A DNA stretch of 64,000 nucleotides from Progne subis subis (GCA_022316685.1 JAKJHU010000046.1:8283001-8347000); one strand, 5' to 3'. Counted from the first letter of the stretch, positions 49,801-60,389 are shown. The notes: generated by a model from the letters alone, not told the origin. Translations and numbers: made by a program.

Positions 49801-52754
49801 AAGCTTGCATTTTTCTTATGTCTTGTTCCAGCTCTAATCTCATGCCCCCTCCAGGACTTCCCGTGTTTCCTGTGTTCTGTGCTTCTGCTTCTCTCCTCAT
49901 ATTCCTTTCTCTTTTTCTTTTCTCCAAAATAAATCCTCTCTGTGCCCAATAGATCTGGTTTACTTTGATTTTTTTATTTTTTTTTCCCCCAAGTCTGGCT
50001 GGAAAAAGTTTCTACACTCCCTGAAATCCTCAAGTGAGACATCAGGAGCACTAGACCTTGGAGGAGCCTCCACACAGATTACCTTTGTATCAAAGGACCT
50101 CTCTTCTGAGTCCCCAGAGAACCAGCTCTACTTCCGTCTCTATGGCAAGGATTACCAAGTGTACACGCACAGCTTTCTCTGCTATGGGAAGGACCAGGCT
50201 CTGCAACAGAAACTGGCCAGGGATCTACAGGCAAGTACATCTACACCTGTAATTGAACGATCCTGGAGCCTCCCAGCTCTGGGATAGTGGTGCTGTAAAA
50301 GTTGCTGTGTCCCAGCTCACCTTTTAGTCTGGATTAGGGAAATGTCATTGTTCTCTATACAGACTGGGCATGAGGTGCCCAAAGAGGTGACAGATACTTT
50401 CAGAAGTACTACCAATCTGAGATGCCCTGATTCTCAGGCATGGGATAGCAAGAGAATTGCATTTAACTGAGGTACTCAGGGGAGGTGACATTTCACCATC
50501 TCTGAGAAGCCCAAATCAACAGCACAGCTTCACAAACTGTGACTTAAAATAATTTGCCCAGGGTCCTACAGGGAGGCTGGACAGTACCCACATCTTCTCA
50601 TGCATAGCCAGTGCCTTAAGCCATCCTTATCCCTTTGACCTGATGTGTGCACCTGGATGTGATGTACTGTGACAAGTGCCACCCTTCCTTGTGTTCTTCC
50701 CCGGGGTCATTCTAGAGCAAAGTGTAACAGCTTGGATTGATTTTTATTTTCAGACCGTGGAGAACAGCAGCCTACCCGACCCATGCTTTCACAAGGGTTA
50801 TGAGAGGACTATAAATATTAGTGACTTCTTCAAAAACCCTTGCACATCAGACAAGGAAAAGCAATTACCTTTCAGCCAGCTGTACATAAAGGGAGAGGGG
50901 GACTATCAAAAGTGCCGAGAAAACATCCAGAAACTCTTCAACAAGAACAATTGTCCTTACTCCCATTGCTCCTTCAATGGGATATACCTACCTCCATTAC
51001 AAGGGGATTTTGGGGTGAGTCTTCACTCATTCTTCAACTCTCTGTAATCCAGAATGTCAGAAGAGCAGAAATTCTAAAGAGCATTCTTCACGACTTAGGC
51101 AGGAAATCATTTACAAGATGGCTTTTTGGACATTTAACTAAAAGTAGTGCTGCACTTGCTGTGAGGACAGACATGTTAAGAGCTACCCCAGTAAATCCTG
51201 GCTTACCAGCACTGCACTGTTCCCATTCTAACCCATCTCCTTGGGGTGCTCTGTTTACTCACTTTTTAAGCTGTCCTTCCTGATGTCCAGCAGCAGAGGC
51301 AGGAGAGCCTGCTGCAGGCAGGAACGCTGCTCCTGCAGACCTTGTCTCCTGAGCTCAGTGGTGGTACCAGATCTGAAATTTACCCAGCAGCGTCTGAGTG
51401 CTACTGAAACCAGTCAGCTCACCTATCTGCTTCCCAGATATGCATGCTCTGAACACACATTATGTGTGGCACCATGCTGACCATCAGTCCTAGAGCTGCA
51501 AGAGCTGCTCAGTGATTGTGAGCTTTTCCAGGGAACTGCTAATATAATCTTGCCCTGTTCCTGAGCTGCCTCCTACCTATCAGCTACTGGCTGTGGTCAG
51601 AGATGGTATTTCTGGACCTTGGATTATATGATGGGGCTCTGTACAATCCTTTCAGACCTTCACCTCTGCTCTTTGTGGCAATATTGGTTACACACTCATC
51701 TCACTCAGTTGCCAAAATGGGATCATGGTTGCAATGGCAATTAGTGTTCACTGTGTGCCACTGGCACACATAAAGGAGAGAGCTCACAGAAGTTCTTTAG
51801 GAAATCACAATTCCCACATCCATCTCTCAGCAGCTCTGAGCCCTATGCCTCAAAATTACATCACTCTTGAAAACATTCCTGCTCTTGTGTGTATGATGTT
51901 GCTTCTTGTATTTCTCTATAAATAAACAAACTTTTTCTTTTGTGGCCTAGTCAGATTAAAAGAATCTTTCTCCTTCAGGCTTTTTCTGCTTTCTATTTTG
52001 TGATGAACTTTTTGAACCTGACCAGTGAACCAAACCCCCTTGCCCTGAACAAAGTGACCAGCACCATTGAGAGCTTCTGTGCCCGGCCTTGGCAAGAGGT
52101 GAGCCGTGCTGGGGCTGCTGATACTTTTCTGTAGGATAAATGGCTGGGGTTAATTTCCAGAGCAAAATGGGGAAGATCCCCCCAGCACTTACAGTGGATG
52201 CTCAGGCACAAGGTGGAGCAGTGGGAAGGTGTGTTTAACAGTCTGGTGATTGTCTCCTTCCCTAGGTGAAGACAGCATATCGCCACATCAAAGAGAAGTA
52301 CCTGAGTGAATATTGCTTCTCTGGAGCCTACATCCTCTCTCTCCTGGAGAACGGCTATGAGTTCACTGAAAATAACTGGCAAATGATCCACTTCCTTGGA
52401 AAGGTGTGTTTTGTGGTGGGGAGGGCTCTACCCCAGCAGTTCTCTGCAGCCTCTGCCACACAGCCTGCCCTTTATCCCCAGGGGTGCCCCTGTTCAGGCA
52501 GTGCCATAGGCAGCCCCCCGGCGCTGACCCTGCTCCTCTGTTTCAGATCGGCAGCAGTGACGCAGGTTGGACCCTGGGCTACATGCTGAACCTGACCAAC
52601 ATGATCCCTGCAGAGGAGCCAGGCCGGGCCCCCTCTCTCCCACGGCAGCTACGTGGGGCTGATGGTGCTGTGCTCCCTGGTGCTGGTGTCTGTGCTCCTG
52701 TTTGCCTGGCTTCTCCTCCACAAGCCCAAGTGCCTGCAGAAGGGGATTGTTTAG
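25041..52754 (+). CDS. ENTPD1: Ectonucleoside triphosphate diphosphohydrolase 1 (NTPDase1, CD39), 10 coding exons, frame break in last exon
   Basis: A cell-surface enzyme that hydrolyses extracellular ATP and ADP to AMP, feeding adenosine production and damping platelet and immune activation. Exon order is colinear with mammalian CD39. Residue positions: N-terminal membrane helix about 19-39; ACR1 with LDAGSSHT about 55-62; ACR2 with [11 protein letters not shown] about 129-139; ACR3 with [11 protein letters not shown] about 170-180, including the catalytic Glu; ACR4 with [10 protein letters not shown] about 211-220; ACR5 with [13 protein letters not shown] about 449-461. N-glycosylation sequons occur at NDT, NSS, NIS and two NLT sites. 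The family's usual length is about 510 residues. This copy would be 513 if a one-base disruption near 52,626-52,633 is discounted. Read literally it is 517 residues, lacks the C-terminal membrane helix and stops at 52765. Close matches in N-terminus, ACRs and the C-terminal tail point to NTPDase1 rather than NTPDase2, 3 or 8. Confidence 0.95.
26227..26249. repeat. C-rich homopolymer with one G
   Basis: Fifteen C's, a G at 26242, then seven C's. It lies just 3' of the ENTPD1 CpG island and is a likely site of length error. Confidence 0.9.
37184..37188. repeat. Left 5-bp target site duplication (TTAAG)
   Basis: TTAAG directly precedes the TG terminus of the probable LTR and is repeated at its other end. 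Confidence 0.6.
37189..37759 (-). mobile_element. Probable solo LTR of an endogenous retrovirus
   Basis: The 571-bp block begins TGTTACAAATGG and ends TTTCTTACA on the plus strand, giving TG...CA ends with a short imperfect inverted repeat (TGTTA / TGTAA). It is flanked on both sides by TTAAG. The minus strand carries AATAAA (complement of 37230-37235) about 40 bp before the LTR 3' end, so the LTR is oriented on the minus strand. An octamer ATGCAAAT on the minus strand lies at 37565-37572 in the presumed U3. No retroviral coding sequence flanks it, so it is a solo LTR. A 5-bp duplication fits an ERVL-type element, but the family is not established. Confidence 0.65.
37760..37764. repeat. Right 5-bp target site duplication (TTAAG)
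   Basis: TTAAG directly follows the CA terminus of the probable LTR and matches the left copy at 37184-37188. Confidence 0.6.
40725..40918 (-). mobile_element. Old, degenerate CR1-like fragment
   Basis: The plus strand reads like the reverse complement of a decayed CR1 3' region. Matching stretches include TTCAGTTTTTCCTCACAGG, CTCTTCTGGAGTTTCTCCA, a TGTCCAAAATTGGTCACAGA segment and CCTCACAGGAGGATTTACCAG, in the CR1 order. Divergence is high, so this is tentative. Confidence 0.5.
43981..44002. repeat. TTTG simple repeat
   Basis: A short tetranucleotide TGTT/TTTG tract in intron 1 of ENTPD1. Confidence 0.85.
46332..46465 (+). CDS. ENTPD1: ENTPD1 coding exon 2 (N-terminal membrane helix)
   Basis: The acceptor TTTCTGCTCTAG ends at 46331, and the donor is GTATTA at 46466. 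The exon encodes the short cytoplasmic tail and the first transmembrane helix ([21 protein letters not shown]), followed by [11 protein letters not shown]. It aligns with human ILAILGFSS..TQNKALPENVK. The exon enters in phase 1 and leaves in phase 0. The internal ATG at 46352 could serve as an alternative start. Confidence 0.95.
46860..46977 (+). CDS. ENTPD1: ENTPD1 coding exon 3 (ACR1)
   Basis: The acceptor TGCCCACAG ends at 46859, and the donor is GTAAGA at 46978. The exon starts [12 protein letters not shown], the ACR1 phosphate-binding motif, and contains [12 protein letters not shown] with an N-glycosylation sequon. It ends in phase 1. Confidence 0.97.
48197..48347 (+). CDS. ENTPD1: ENTPD1 coding exon 4 (ACR2)
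   Basis: The acceptor TTCTTGCAG ends at 48196, and the donor is GTACTG at 48348. It encodes GPGIS, a variable helix region, then [20 protein letters not shown], ending in ACR2 (GATAGMRLL). It enters in phase 1 and leaves in phase 2. Confidence 0.96.
49196..49355 (+). CDS. ENTPD1: ENTPD1 coding exon 5 (ACR3)
   Basis: The acceptor CATTCATCCAG ends at 49195, and the donor is GTAGTA at 49356. It encodes a variable segment followed by [19 protein letters not shown] and [12 protein letters not shown]. The Glu pair in [11 protein letters not shown] includes the catalytic base known in this family. It ends in phase 0. Confidence 0.97.
49994..50230 (+). CDS. ENTPD1: ENTPD1 coding exon 6 (ACR4), GC splice donor
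   Basis: The acceptor is a long T/C tract ending CCCCCCAAG at 49993. The exon contains [13 protein letters not shown] (ACR4), then [20 protein letters not shown] and [14 protein letters not shown]. The donor is non-canonical: CTACAG|GCAAGT, so the intron starts with GC at 50231. Phase 0 joins to exon 7 and gives [15 protein letters not shown], the same length as human DIQ-VASNEILRDPCF. Confidence 0.95.
50231..50753 (+). other. ENTPD1: ENTPD1 intron 6, GC-AG type
   Basis: This intron begins GCAAGT and ends TTTTCAG. The flanking exonic CAG and following AAGT give the extended consensus typical of efficiently spliced GC-AG introns of the U2 class. The only nearby GT (four bases on, GTACAT) would put exon 7 out of frame. 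Confidence 0.92.
50754..51014 (+). CDS. ENTPD1: ENTPD1 coding exon 7
   Basis: The acceptor TTTTTATTTTCAG ends at 50753, and the donor is GTGAGT at 51015. It encodes the Cys-containing mid-region: [17 protein letters not shown], the NPCTSDKE stretch, [13 protein letters not shown], then [20 protein letters not shown]. The conserved Cys spacing matches CD39 disulfides. NSS and NIS are N-glycosylation sequons. Confidence 0.96.
51979..52098 (+). CDS. ENTPD1: ENTPD1 coding exon 8
   Basis: The acceptor TCTCCTTCAG ends at 51978, and the donor is GTGAGC at 52099. It encodes [17 protein letters not shown] through FCARPWQE, closely matching mammalian CD39 [17 protein letters not shown]. It is phase 0 at both ends. 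Confidence 0.97.
52266..52403 (+). CDS. ENTPD1: ENTPD1 coding exon 9
   Basis: The acceptor CTTCCCTAG ends at 52265, and the donor is GTGTGT at 52404. It encodes [19 protein letters not shown] and the [18 protein letters not shown] segment, the conserved region before ACR5. It is phase 0 at both ends. Confidence 0.97.
52547..52754 (+). CDS. ENTPD1: ENTPD1 coding exon 10 (ACR5, C-terminal anchor), frame disrupted
   Basis: The acceptor TCTGTTTCAG ends at 52546. The frame gives [18 protein letters not shown] (ACR5) and continues to IPAEEPGR. Around a GGGCCCCC run (52626-52633) the correct frame is lost by one base. As read, a polar tail follows to a stop at 52763-52765. The next frame carries the expected LSHGSYV, a hydrophobic helix ([18 protein letters not shown]) and a short HKP-containing tail ending at TAG 52752-52754, as in human CD39. 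This is either a sequencing/assembly error or a real allele lacking the second membrane anchor. Confidence 0.93.
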
Positions 52755-54227
52755 GAAGAACCTGAAGGGGAGAGGAGGCAAGTCGTCTCGGCTGCTCAGG
52801 GCTAGGAGACCCCAGCAGAGCAGGCTGTACTGCAGAGTCCCTCTCACTGAAGCTACTGACTTTACAACAAGGGCATTTGTTTCTTCCGAATCACACTTGC
52901 ACTGACAGATGTTGGAACATCAGGCTCGCCGCCTTCTCTGCCAAGGACAGACAAGCCCATGTCCCCTCCTTGAATGGGTCGTACTTTCATTCAATGAAAC
53001 TTTGCTGCTTGTTGGTTTCTGCCTTGTGCACAGCATTATAAGGAGAAAAGTGGCGGCAATCTTTGGGAGCCAGTGCTCCTGCAAGGGTTATCTCAGGGTC
53101 ACACATCCCACTGAGCTCTTGGGAGCTATCACATACAGGGTGATCCTGCTCCCTCTCCGCTGAAGCTGTTCCCAAGAGCCCTTTCTGCACCAGCACTCCT
53201 CTGCTCACCTCCCTGCACCCTGAGCTCTCACAGCCCTACAGCTGGCTACAGCTCTTGCACCTGGCTGCCCCTGAAGGTGGGTCAGGCTCCCAAATGCCAC
53301 TCTGGGACAAGAAGGGACGAGGATGAAGAAATTGAGCATGCTTGTGGTTATCAGCCCTTAGCTGGGCTCTGTCAGCTGTCAGCTCCTTTTGCAGGTGGCA
53401 AAATGCCTTTTTCCCACGTCTTCCTGATGTTGTTGCTGGACCAAAGCTGGCTCACTGTTGCACTGAGCCATTCCCATGTCCCTAAGGTACATCAAGCCAC
53501 AAGTTCCCAGCCAGGCACTGCTTCTTTTTGTAGGAAGAGCTTGTATTGGCCCAGGTTCCTTGGCCAGTAGTGATTGTTGATGCCTGCAGGGACTCTGGTG
53601 TGATCAGTGTGCCCTCAGGTACAGACCCACTAAAGCAATCCAGGGTCGCTGTGCTGATAACACAGCAGCTTCCAGTCTAGGGCAAGTGTTTATTAGTTAA
53701 TGTTCCTGTAGGCAGCTGGCAGCAGTTAACCAGCATGAGCATGCACAGATTGAACCACTCTTTCCACCAGCAAAATTAGTGAAGATTTGCCTTGCCTTTC
53801 CTCATAGCACAGGCTTATCCTACGGCCATAAGACCCAGGGCTTGTGAGTGCACATATTGCAGCTCATGTTCCAGCACACAACCCGGACGATGCCACTGAT
53901 TGAGTTTATGAATCACTTTCTTCCATTTTCCATGTCTTGGTCCAAAAAAAAGAGAGGTAAGTCAGAAATCCATTTTTGTAAAAACACTCAGAAACCACTG
54001 GTGCCTGTCTACCTCCCACAAAATCTCAGAAATCTCTTCTCGTAATGACCTGTAAATATGGAGGCAAGAAGAAAGCAGATATTGTAGAGAGGAAGGCAAA
54101 TAGCAAACACACACCTGTTTCCCTGAGCAGAGGTGTAGGCAGTGTGGAGGGGGTCAGGATGTGCAACCCCGGTAATGCCTTCTCCTTTTGGCAAGCACCG
54201 AGCTCTCCCAGCCTGTCCCTCTACATA

Positions 54228-54269
54228 GAAACATGTGATCAGAGCTGCATCTGCTGCACAGACAGGCTG
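54228..54269 (+). repeat. 42-bp direct repeat, copy A
   Basis: The core TGTGATCAGAGCTGCATCTG recurs 906 bp downstream, with 39 of 42 positions identical over GAAAC...CTG. The flanks are not obviously similar. Confidence 0.85.
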
Positions 54270-55133
54270 GAAAATGTCACCCAGATATTTCTACTTCATG
54301 TCTGGAAGTAGAAGCCCTAAAATATTGAAGGACCTAAAGGTAAGGGAAAAATCTACCCTGTCCCAAGGTCTCTGGGCAGACCATTGTTCTTCCAAAAATC
54401 TGTGACCTATTTTTGCTCTGAATTAGCTGGCTTCAGCTTCTGTTGGATCTTGTTCTGCCCATTTCCAAAAGACTGAGCATCTCTGCTATTAAAATCCCTT
54501 TTTCCTTGTTGGTGCTTGCAAATTGTCATTATATCATATTAAATAGATAGGTTTTCAATCTGTAAAGTGGTCTCTGCTGACCTTACTTGCAGCTCTCGAC
54601 TCCATTTCTTTTAAAAGTTTTACATCTTTCTGAAATTTGGACACCAAAGTTTTCAGCAGGAGTTTTCAGCAGGTAATAGAGTCACTAATAGTGTGTATAT
54701 CTGGTTTTGATCTATGCTCTAAGTTCCCCATTCATATATCTCTGGCCCAGGTCTGTTCACTTAACAGAAAGTTTTTAGGCTTTTCAGTCCAGCTGGACTG
54801 TAGCAACTCATTCTTTTTTCCTAGTCATTGCATTTCAGAACAGCCCCTGTCTCACATCCTACATCACTGTCTCTCCATGTGAGCCATATTTCCTTCAGTG
54901 TGGCTCCACTGAAACACATATTATTCAAAGAATATTGCCCCAAGCAGATTATCCTGTTCAATCTGCAAATGACCCTTCACCAGCTGTGAGTCCCTTGACC
55001 AGTTTTTATCTGCAAGCACACCGCGATGTCGGAATTCAGCCAGGGATGCAGCCTTCCTTCTGTTGTTTGCAGCAAAGATAGGTAGATGAGAGATGAACAG
55101 CAGGTTTTGGCCGTGGCTGGAAGGCATGCAGGA

Positions 55134-55175
55134 GAAACGTGTGATCAGAGCTGCATCTGCTGCAAAGACAGCCTG
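55134..55175 (+). repeat. 42-bp direct repeat, copy B
   Basis: This is the second copy of the element at 54228, with three differences (A/G, C/A, G/C). Both copies can be read as ETCDQSCICC, but no gene context supports coding. Confidence 0.85.
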
Positions 55176-57122
55176 AATTGCAACACACCCCCTCACGTGC
55201 CACCTCCCTTGCACACGGAGCCTTTGCAGCAGAGCAGATGCCCTGGAGAAGCTCCCCAGGTGAGCTGGTGTATCTGTCCTTCCCATGAGCAGCATGGAAA
55301 CCTGCAGAGTGGCAATTCCTCTCCTGAGACCTCCTGGGGGATCTGGCAGCTGCTCAGTTCTGTCCATGATGAGAACCGGCAGATCCATTAGGACATGTCA
55401 GAAATTGATGCAAAAACTTCATGTGGAAGTTGGTGTGGAAAGAGAGCTTGTGCCAGTCTGCTCTTCTTGTCCCTGCTAAGGATTTATGTAAAAGGAAAAT
55501 GTCAAATAGCTGGGAGAAGAGCTTTTACAATGTTTTGTATCTTCATTGCAAGTTCCCTAGTATTAATATTGTTAGCTCCAGATTCTGGAGCCAGGTGAGC
55601 AGCTGGCATCTTCACTTGCTCCTCCTGTCTTAATTATCTCACTTTTTGGTTTCAGTTTTGGGGTTTTTTTAAAGCTTTAAATGTGATTTGAGTGCAATCT
55701 AAAGGGCCCAAACAAAAATAAATGCAAAATATGTTACCATATTTTTAAACATTATGACTTTTAGACCCCATTCGTAAATAAATCTGTCCAGAATAAGAAC
55801 TTCTAAGGTGACAGCATGCCAGTTGAGCAGCCCGAGGCTCCAGGAATTCATTGACTGAAGAAATCCTGTCAGGGTGAGAGCATTGCATGTCACTGCCTGG
55901 TAGTGAACATTCACAGAACGGCCTATGATGGTTTTCTCTCCATTTCTCCTGTTATTGCAGGACTTTATTAACGGAGTCTACGCAAAATCCTTGGTCAAAG
56001 AGTTCAAGTTTATGAACATTCATTTCTTTGCTTCTGTGTTGCATTTGATCCAGCTGTATTCAACTCAAATGCGTGTTCCAGAGCCACCCAACGTGTATAT
56101 GAAGACGGTTAATGATAGTGGAGGGAGTTTCCAAATATGCCAGTAATAATGTATCGTTTCTCTTGTTAATACAGTTGATGTGCCTCACTGATAATTATCT
56201 GTGCCTTATTTCTATTTTGGTAGCCTCTAGCTTTAATTTCTAGACACTTCCTGCCTTTACCATTTTGCTTTTCCTGGGTGAAGCATCTTTTAATATCACA
56301 TGTTCTTGCCTATCACATAATTACTCACTATTCAGCTCTGCTGTGCCGCCAGGACTTCAGACCTCGGTCTCTTTGGAAGAGAGAGCTCTCCTGGGCTCCT
56401 ATGAAGCTCTGAGATGTGCTGCAGCATGGTGGGATGAGTACCTCTGGTCTGGGTTCCAACACTGAGTGCTCTGGTTTTGGGGAGGCTCCTTGCAGAGGGA
56501 TTTGATAGCTTTGCAGGGTGTGAGAGCAGCCTGGTCTGACGGCCTCTGATGGCCTCCATGAGCTCTGCCATATTCAGCCAAGTGTCCAGTGCGGGGCAAA
56601 GCTATCGGAACTGGTCAGAAGGGAGAGCTTGGTTACCTGCAGCACCCTCACCTCTTGCAGGAAAACTGTTCCCCACCACAGGCTCTAAGCACCTTTCACT
56701 CCCTGATAAAGCTGCCTCTCCTCTGTGCACAGGCTACCGCTGAGTTCTCCAGCCCTACAGCAAAGCACAGCAGGGCCTCCACTTGGAGGAAAGCTCTCAG
56801 AAGTGGGGCCATCACCTCTGCACTGGAAGGCTGATTTGAAGTGTTGGCACTGGCCAGGGCTTTCCAGTTTCTCCCAGGGCAGCTCTGGGCCGGATGTGTG
56901 CCCCTTCATTCTCCACCCCAATTCTTCCCATGCTCTGTGCCAGGCAGGATGTGCAGGCTCTGCGGGGCTGCCAGCTGAACAGGCTGTTCAGGAGGGACTG
57001 GGGAGGGTACACTGAGGTTAACAGTCCCTGCCACCCAGGCCATGTGTTTTCTTTCCATGGCCCAACCCTGAAGAAATGGACCTTTGTTTTGATGCACACA
57101 CAAGCCTCTGTATGCTTATCAT

Positions 57123-57128
57123 AATAAA
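57123..57128 (+). terminator. ENTPD1: Candidate polyadenylation signal (AATAAA)
   Basis: A canonical AATAAA in the context TTATCATAATAAAGACTTC. This is the best-looking plus-strand signal between the ENTPD1 stop and the CPN1 promoter. Assignment to ENTPD1 is inferred from position only. Confidence 0.45.
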
Positions 57129-57140
57129 GACTTCTGAACT

Positions 57141-60100
57141 GATGCCAGAAAAGTTTTCATGCTGTTTTCCAGAAGATGGGAGTTTGCCAGCAGTGGAATG
57201 GAGCTTCTGGCACTAAACATGGAAAAGTCCTGAGATGTGATTTCCTCTCTTGCCAGTTCCTTGATGGTCTCCTGGGTCAGCTCTGAAGTTCCTGATGGAT
57301 GGGTAGCATCCCCTCCTGGTAGAGAAAGGCACTGTGGTCTTTCCCAGGCTCTCACACAGGTTACCTCACTCCTAGGAAGGCTGCTAGTGCCCAAAACACA
57401 TCTTTCTTTGCCTTAGCTTCATCGTGACCTCCTCAAAGCAGGTTGTTCTCCCAAGCTGCAAACCGGACAGAAGCAGTCCGCTATTCTCATTTTCCCTCTC
57501 TCTCCCCCAGGCAGCCCCACTGGCATCATCACTGCAGCCCACCTTCCCAGCCCCCCAAACAGGTGAAGGACAGTGGGCCTGTGCCCCTCACTCACAGGGC
57601 TGCATGTCTGTGCATGCAGCCACAGCCACAGTTCTGCCAAGGCAAACAAATCTTGTCATAGTTGTTATTTTTCTTTCAGCACGCACTCCCCACAGTTTGC
57701 TCATTCTTATGGCTTTTAGCTTGAACTTTCCTCAAACTTTCCAATCTTCCTCTGTTAACAATATGGCCAGAACTAAAGTGAACCCTTCAGATGGAGTTTT
57801 TCCATGGCCAGCTCCAGCGGAATCAGCTCCTTGCCACCTGTGCCCATCAGCAATGCAACGGTGGGGGGACAGGGCTTGCATTCACAGTCCTCTCACTCTC
57901 ACCACAGTGGCACAGAGCATTCCTGCTCCCCTTCTTTCTCCCACTGCCTCAAGTCTCTCCATTTCTGAACATCTGGTTGGGGGGTGGGGGAGTGTATGAT
58001 CCATCCCAGATGTATTAGCCGTATTTTCCAAATGAAGTCTTTATTTACTTCCTTCACTGTTTCTAAGTTCTAACCTCTTCTATTGTTTGTTTCTGCTTTC
58101 ATCGCAGGCTGTTTTCAAACATGCCCAAATCAATTATTGGATTAAAGATCCATTATGTTGTCATTTTCCTAGAATGTGTAAAGGCCATGCTAGGTCAGAT
58201 CAAACAGGCAGCGCATTGGCACTGTCTCCAGCTGTGTGGTGGGTGAGGATTTAGAGGGATAGTTAGGGAAACAGCATAATCCTTTTCTTCTACCCATCAG
58301 GGGCTTAGGAAACTTGTGATCAAATGATTGCTTCAAGATCTGATAACTGTGGGTGCCCCTGCTCTCTACAAATTCATCTTACCCTCTTTTGCACTCATTT
58401 AACTTTCAGCTTTTATGATGTAATCTCATGGTGTCTTTTGTGCAAAACTATTTCCTTTTGTATACTTTCAACCTGCTGCCTGATAACAGGCTGCCTCCAT
58501 CCCTGTGCTATGGATAACGCTGACTAACTCTCCAGACCTAGTAGTGTGTGGATGTGTTCTCCACCCACATGAGATTTTGCCCATGGCTCCTTTTTAGGCT
58601 CTAATGCTCCGGCATTTCTTTTTTTACCGTTGCTTCTCACATCAGTGTTGCTTGCCTCCACAGGAAAGTGAGAGCTTTCCTCATGTGTCCCTTGGCAGCC
58701 CTGCAGTTCCAACTCTGCCACTGCTGTCCCAGGATACTGAAAGCGGCCTAGGAAGGGAAAGGGGAGGGTGAATCTGGCCAAACATGGGGCTTGTGCTATT
58801 TTACTATAGCCCTGCCTCGCACTCTCTGGCTGCCAAGTAACACTGGGTAGTGCTGGAAACCTGCCCACGACTCTTTCACATGGCCTTCGTTGCTGAAGCC
58901 TGGGGAAAGAGCAGCTCCACGGGAACCCAGCAGCCCTGGGAGCAAGGATGGGAAGGAGGTGAAGGCATTTCCCACTGCTGTTGAGGGCTGCCAGCTTGGC
59001 AAAACCACCAGACATGTCTTGCTGTAGAGACAATAACTGTCCTACCATACCCATGCTCACCCTGCCACAGCTTCAGCGACTTTGCCTTGGTTTCTGGCAT
59101 GTGCTGGGAGAAGCTGTCACCTCCAGCACTGGCTCGTGTCACCTGGCTACAGATGGCTGCAATGCCATTCCTGCACCTGAACGTGTGTTACTTTCAGACT
59201 GGCTGACAAGCAGGGATGTGGGGGGGGGGGGTGAAGCTTAACTAGGAGAAGGTATTAATATGGTTATTGCTATCTCTTTATATGTATAATGTTTTTCTTT
59301 TTCTGTTCATGTCTTCAAAAGGATATTTTTTTCAAAAACAGGGGTTAAGAGGGAACTGTGCAGATGGGGCAGAAGACCAAGAAGGCTGAGAGTCAAGGAT
59401 AGAAAGGACCACTATGATGGTGCTAGTGCAGAAGAATGTTGGATATGGGAAAGTCTGAGTAAGCCAAGTCATGAGCAGGCAACCCGTGTGCCTTGACCAC
59501 CAGCCTGTACTGTTTGCATCAGAGGCTATCAACAGCAGCTGGAGGTTATAAACAGGGACTCCCTGGCTTTACAACTGCTCTTCCTGGAAAACTGAGGTAG
59601 AAAGACAGCAGGGCAAGCAGATGCGGGGAACAGGTAGGAAAGCACTGGGAGAGAATGGTTTACTGGGTGAAACAACCCTTGACACAGAAACTAGAGTAAT
59701 GCAGCACAGATCCACTGCAAGGCTGAAGGGAAAGCAAATGTTTGGCATGGCACTGAGTATCCTGGGCAGCACGTTACTGATGGTTAGAGGAGCTCCTCTC
59801 TAGAATGGCCTGGATAGAGCAGAATAGCACGCTCATGTTACCAAAGGGAGCCTTTCTCTTGGCCTGTCCAGCCGTGATGGTAATTTTTTCAGCTGTTTGT
59901 GCTCATATTTGGGCTCTGTGTCAGAGCTGTCCCAGTAAATACCTCTGTCAGAGCCACTAGGCTGCTGGAGTTTCAGCCTCGTGGGGCAAGGCTGCAAAGC
60001 AGGGCAGCGGGCAGAGAGCAGGGACCATGAGCTGTCTGCTGCCCACTGGAATAAGTGTGGCAGAGGGGTGGAGAGGAACCAGCTCACTCCATATCCAGAA

Positions 60101-60389
60101 ACGGTTTGCAACCCTTTGTCAGCAGGCAGGACACTTTCATTTGTCTTTACTCAGTTAAGCAATGCCCTGCTGCCCAGTGCCTGTCAGAGCTCTTTCTCAT
60201 GCCCGCTCCCTGAGCAGGGCGGGGTGATACCAGACTTTGGAGCGGAGCTCTCTGTGATGGTCCCTGCTCAGCAGACAACTCCTGCATCACACCGCACGCT
60301 GCTCTGCCCTCCCCCTGCACCGTCCCAGCTCGGCAGCTTGGGCTGCCAGCTGTGGCGAGGGTGATGCAGTCAGTCCCTGCCTCTGTTTA
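57141..60389. other. Intergenic DNA between ENTPD1 and CPN1
   Basis: No gene was recognised. A G-run lies at 59220-59231. Frames at 57424-57999 and 58524-59060 are open by chance, with overlapping alternatives and no motif content. Confidence 0.5.
59220..59231. repeat. G-run, 12 bases
   Basis: Homopolymer G tract; length uncertain in assemblies. Confidence 0.85.

Larger units (their letters stand above)
52755..57140 (+). other. ENTPD1: Probable ENTPD1 3' UTR and downstream flank
   Basis: No AATAAA occurs close to the stop codon. Candidates are ATTAAA near 54488, AATAAA near 55718 and a well-placed AATAAA at 57123-57128. A long 3' UTR is known for mammalian ENTPD1, so the last signal is plausible. 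The interval also holds two copies of a 42-bp sequence (54228-54269 and 55134-55175). The open frames here have no recognisable domains. Confidence 0.4.

Noticed and set aside
55962..56146. Possible extra exon with acceptor TTATTGCAG and an open frame
   Set aside because: It lies downstream of the ENTPD1 stop, has no donor or family match, and a pyrimidine-AG acceptor alone is common by chance.
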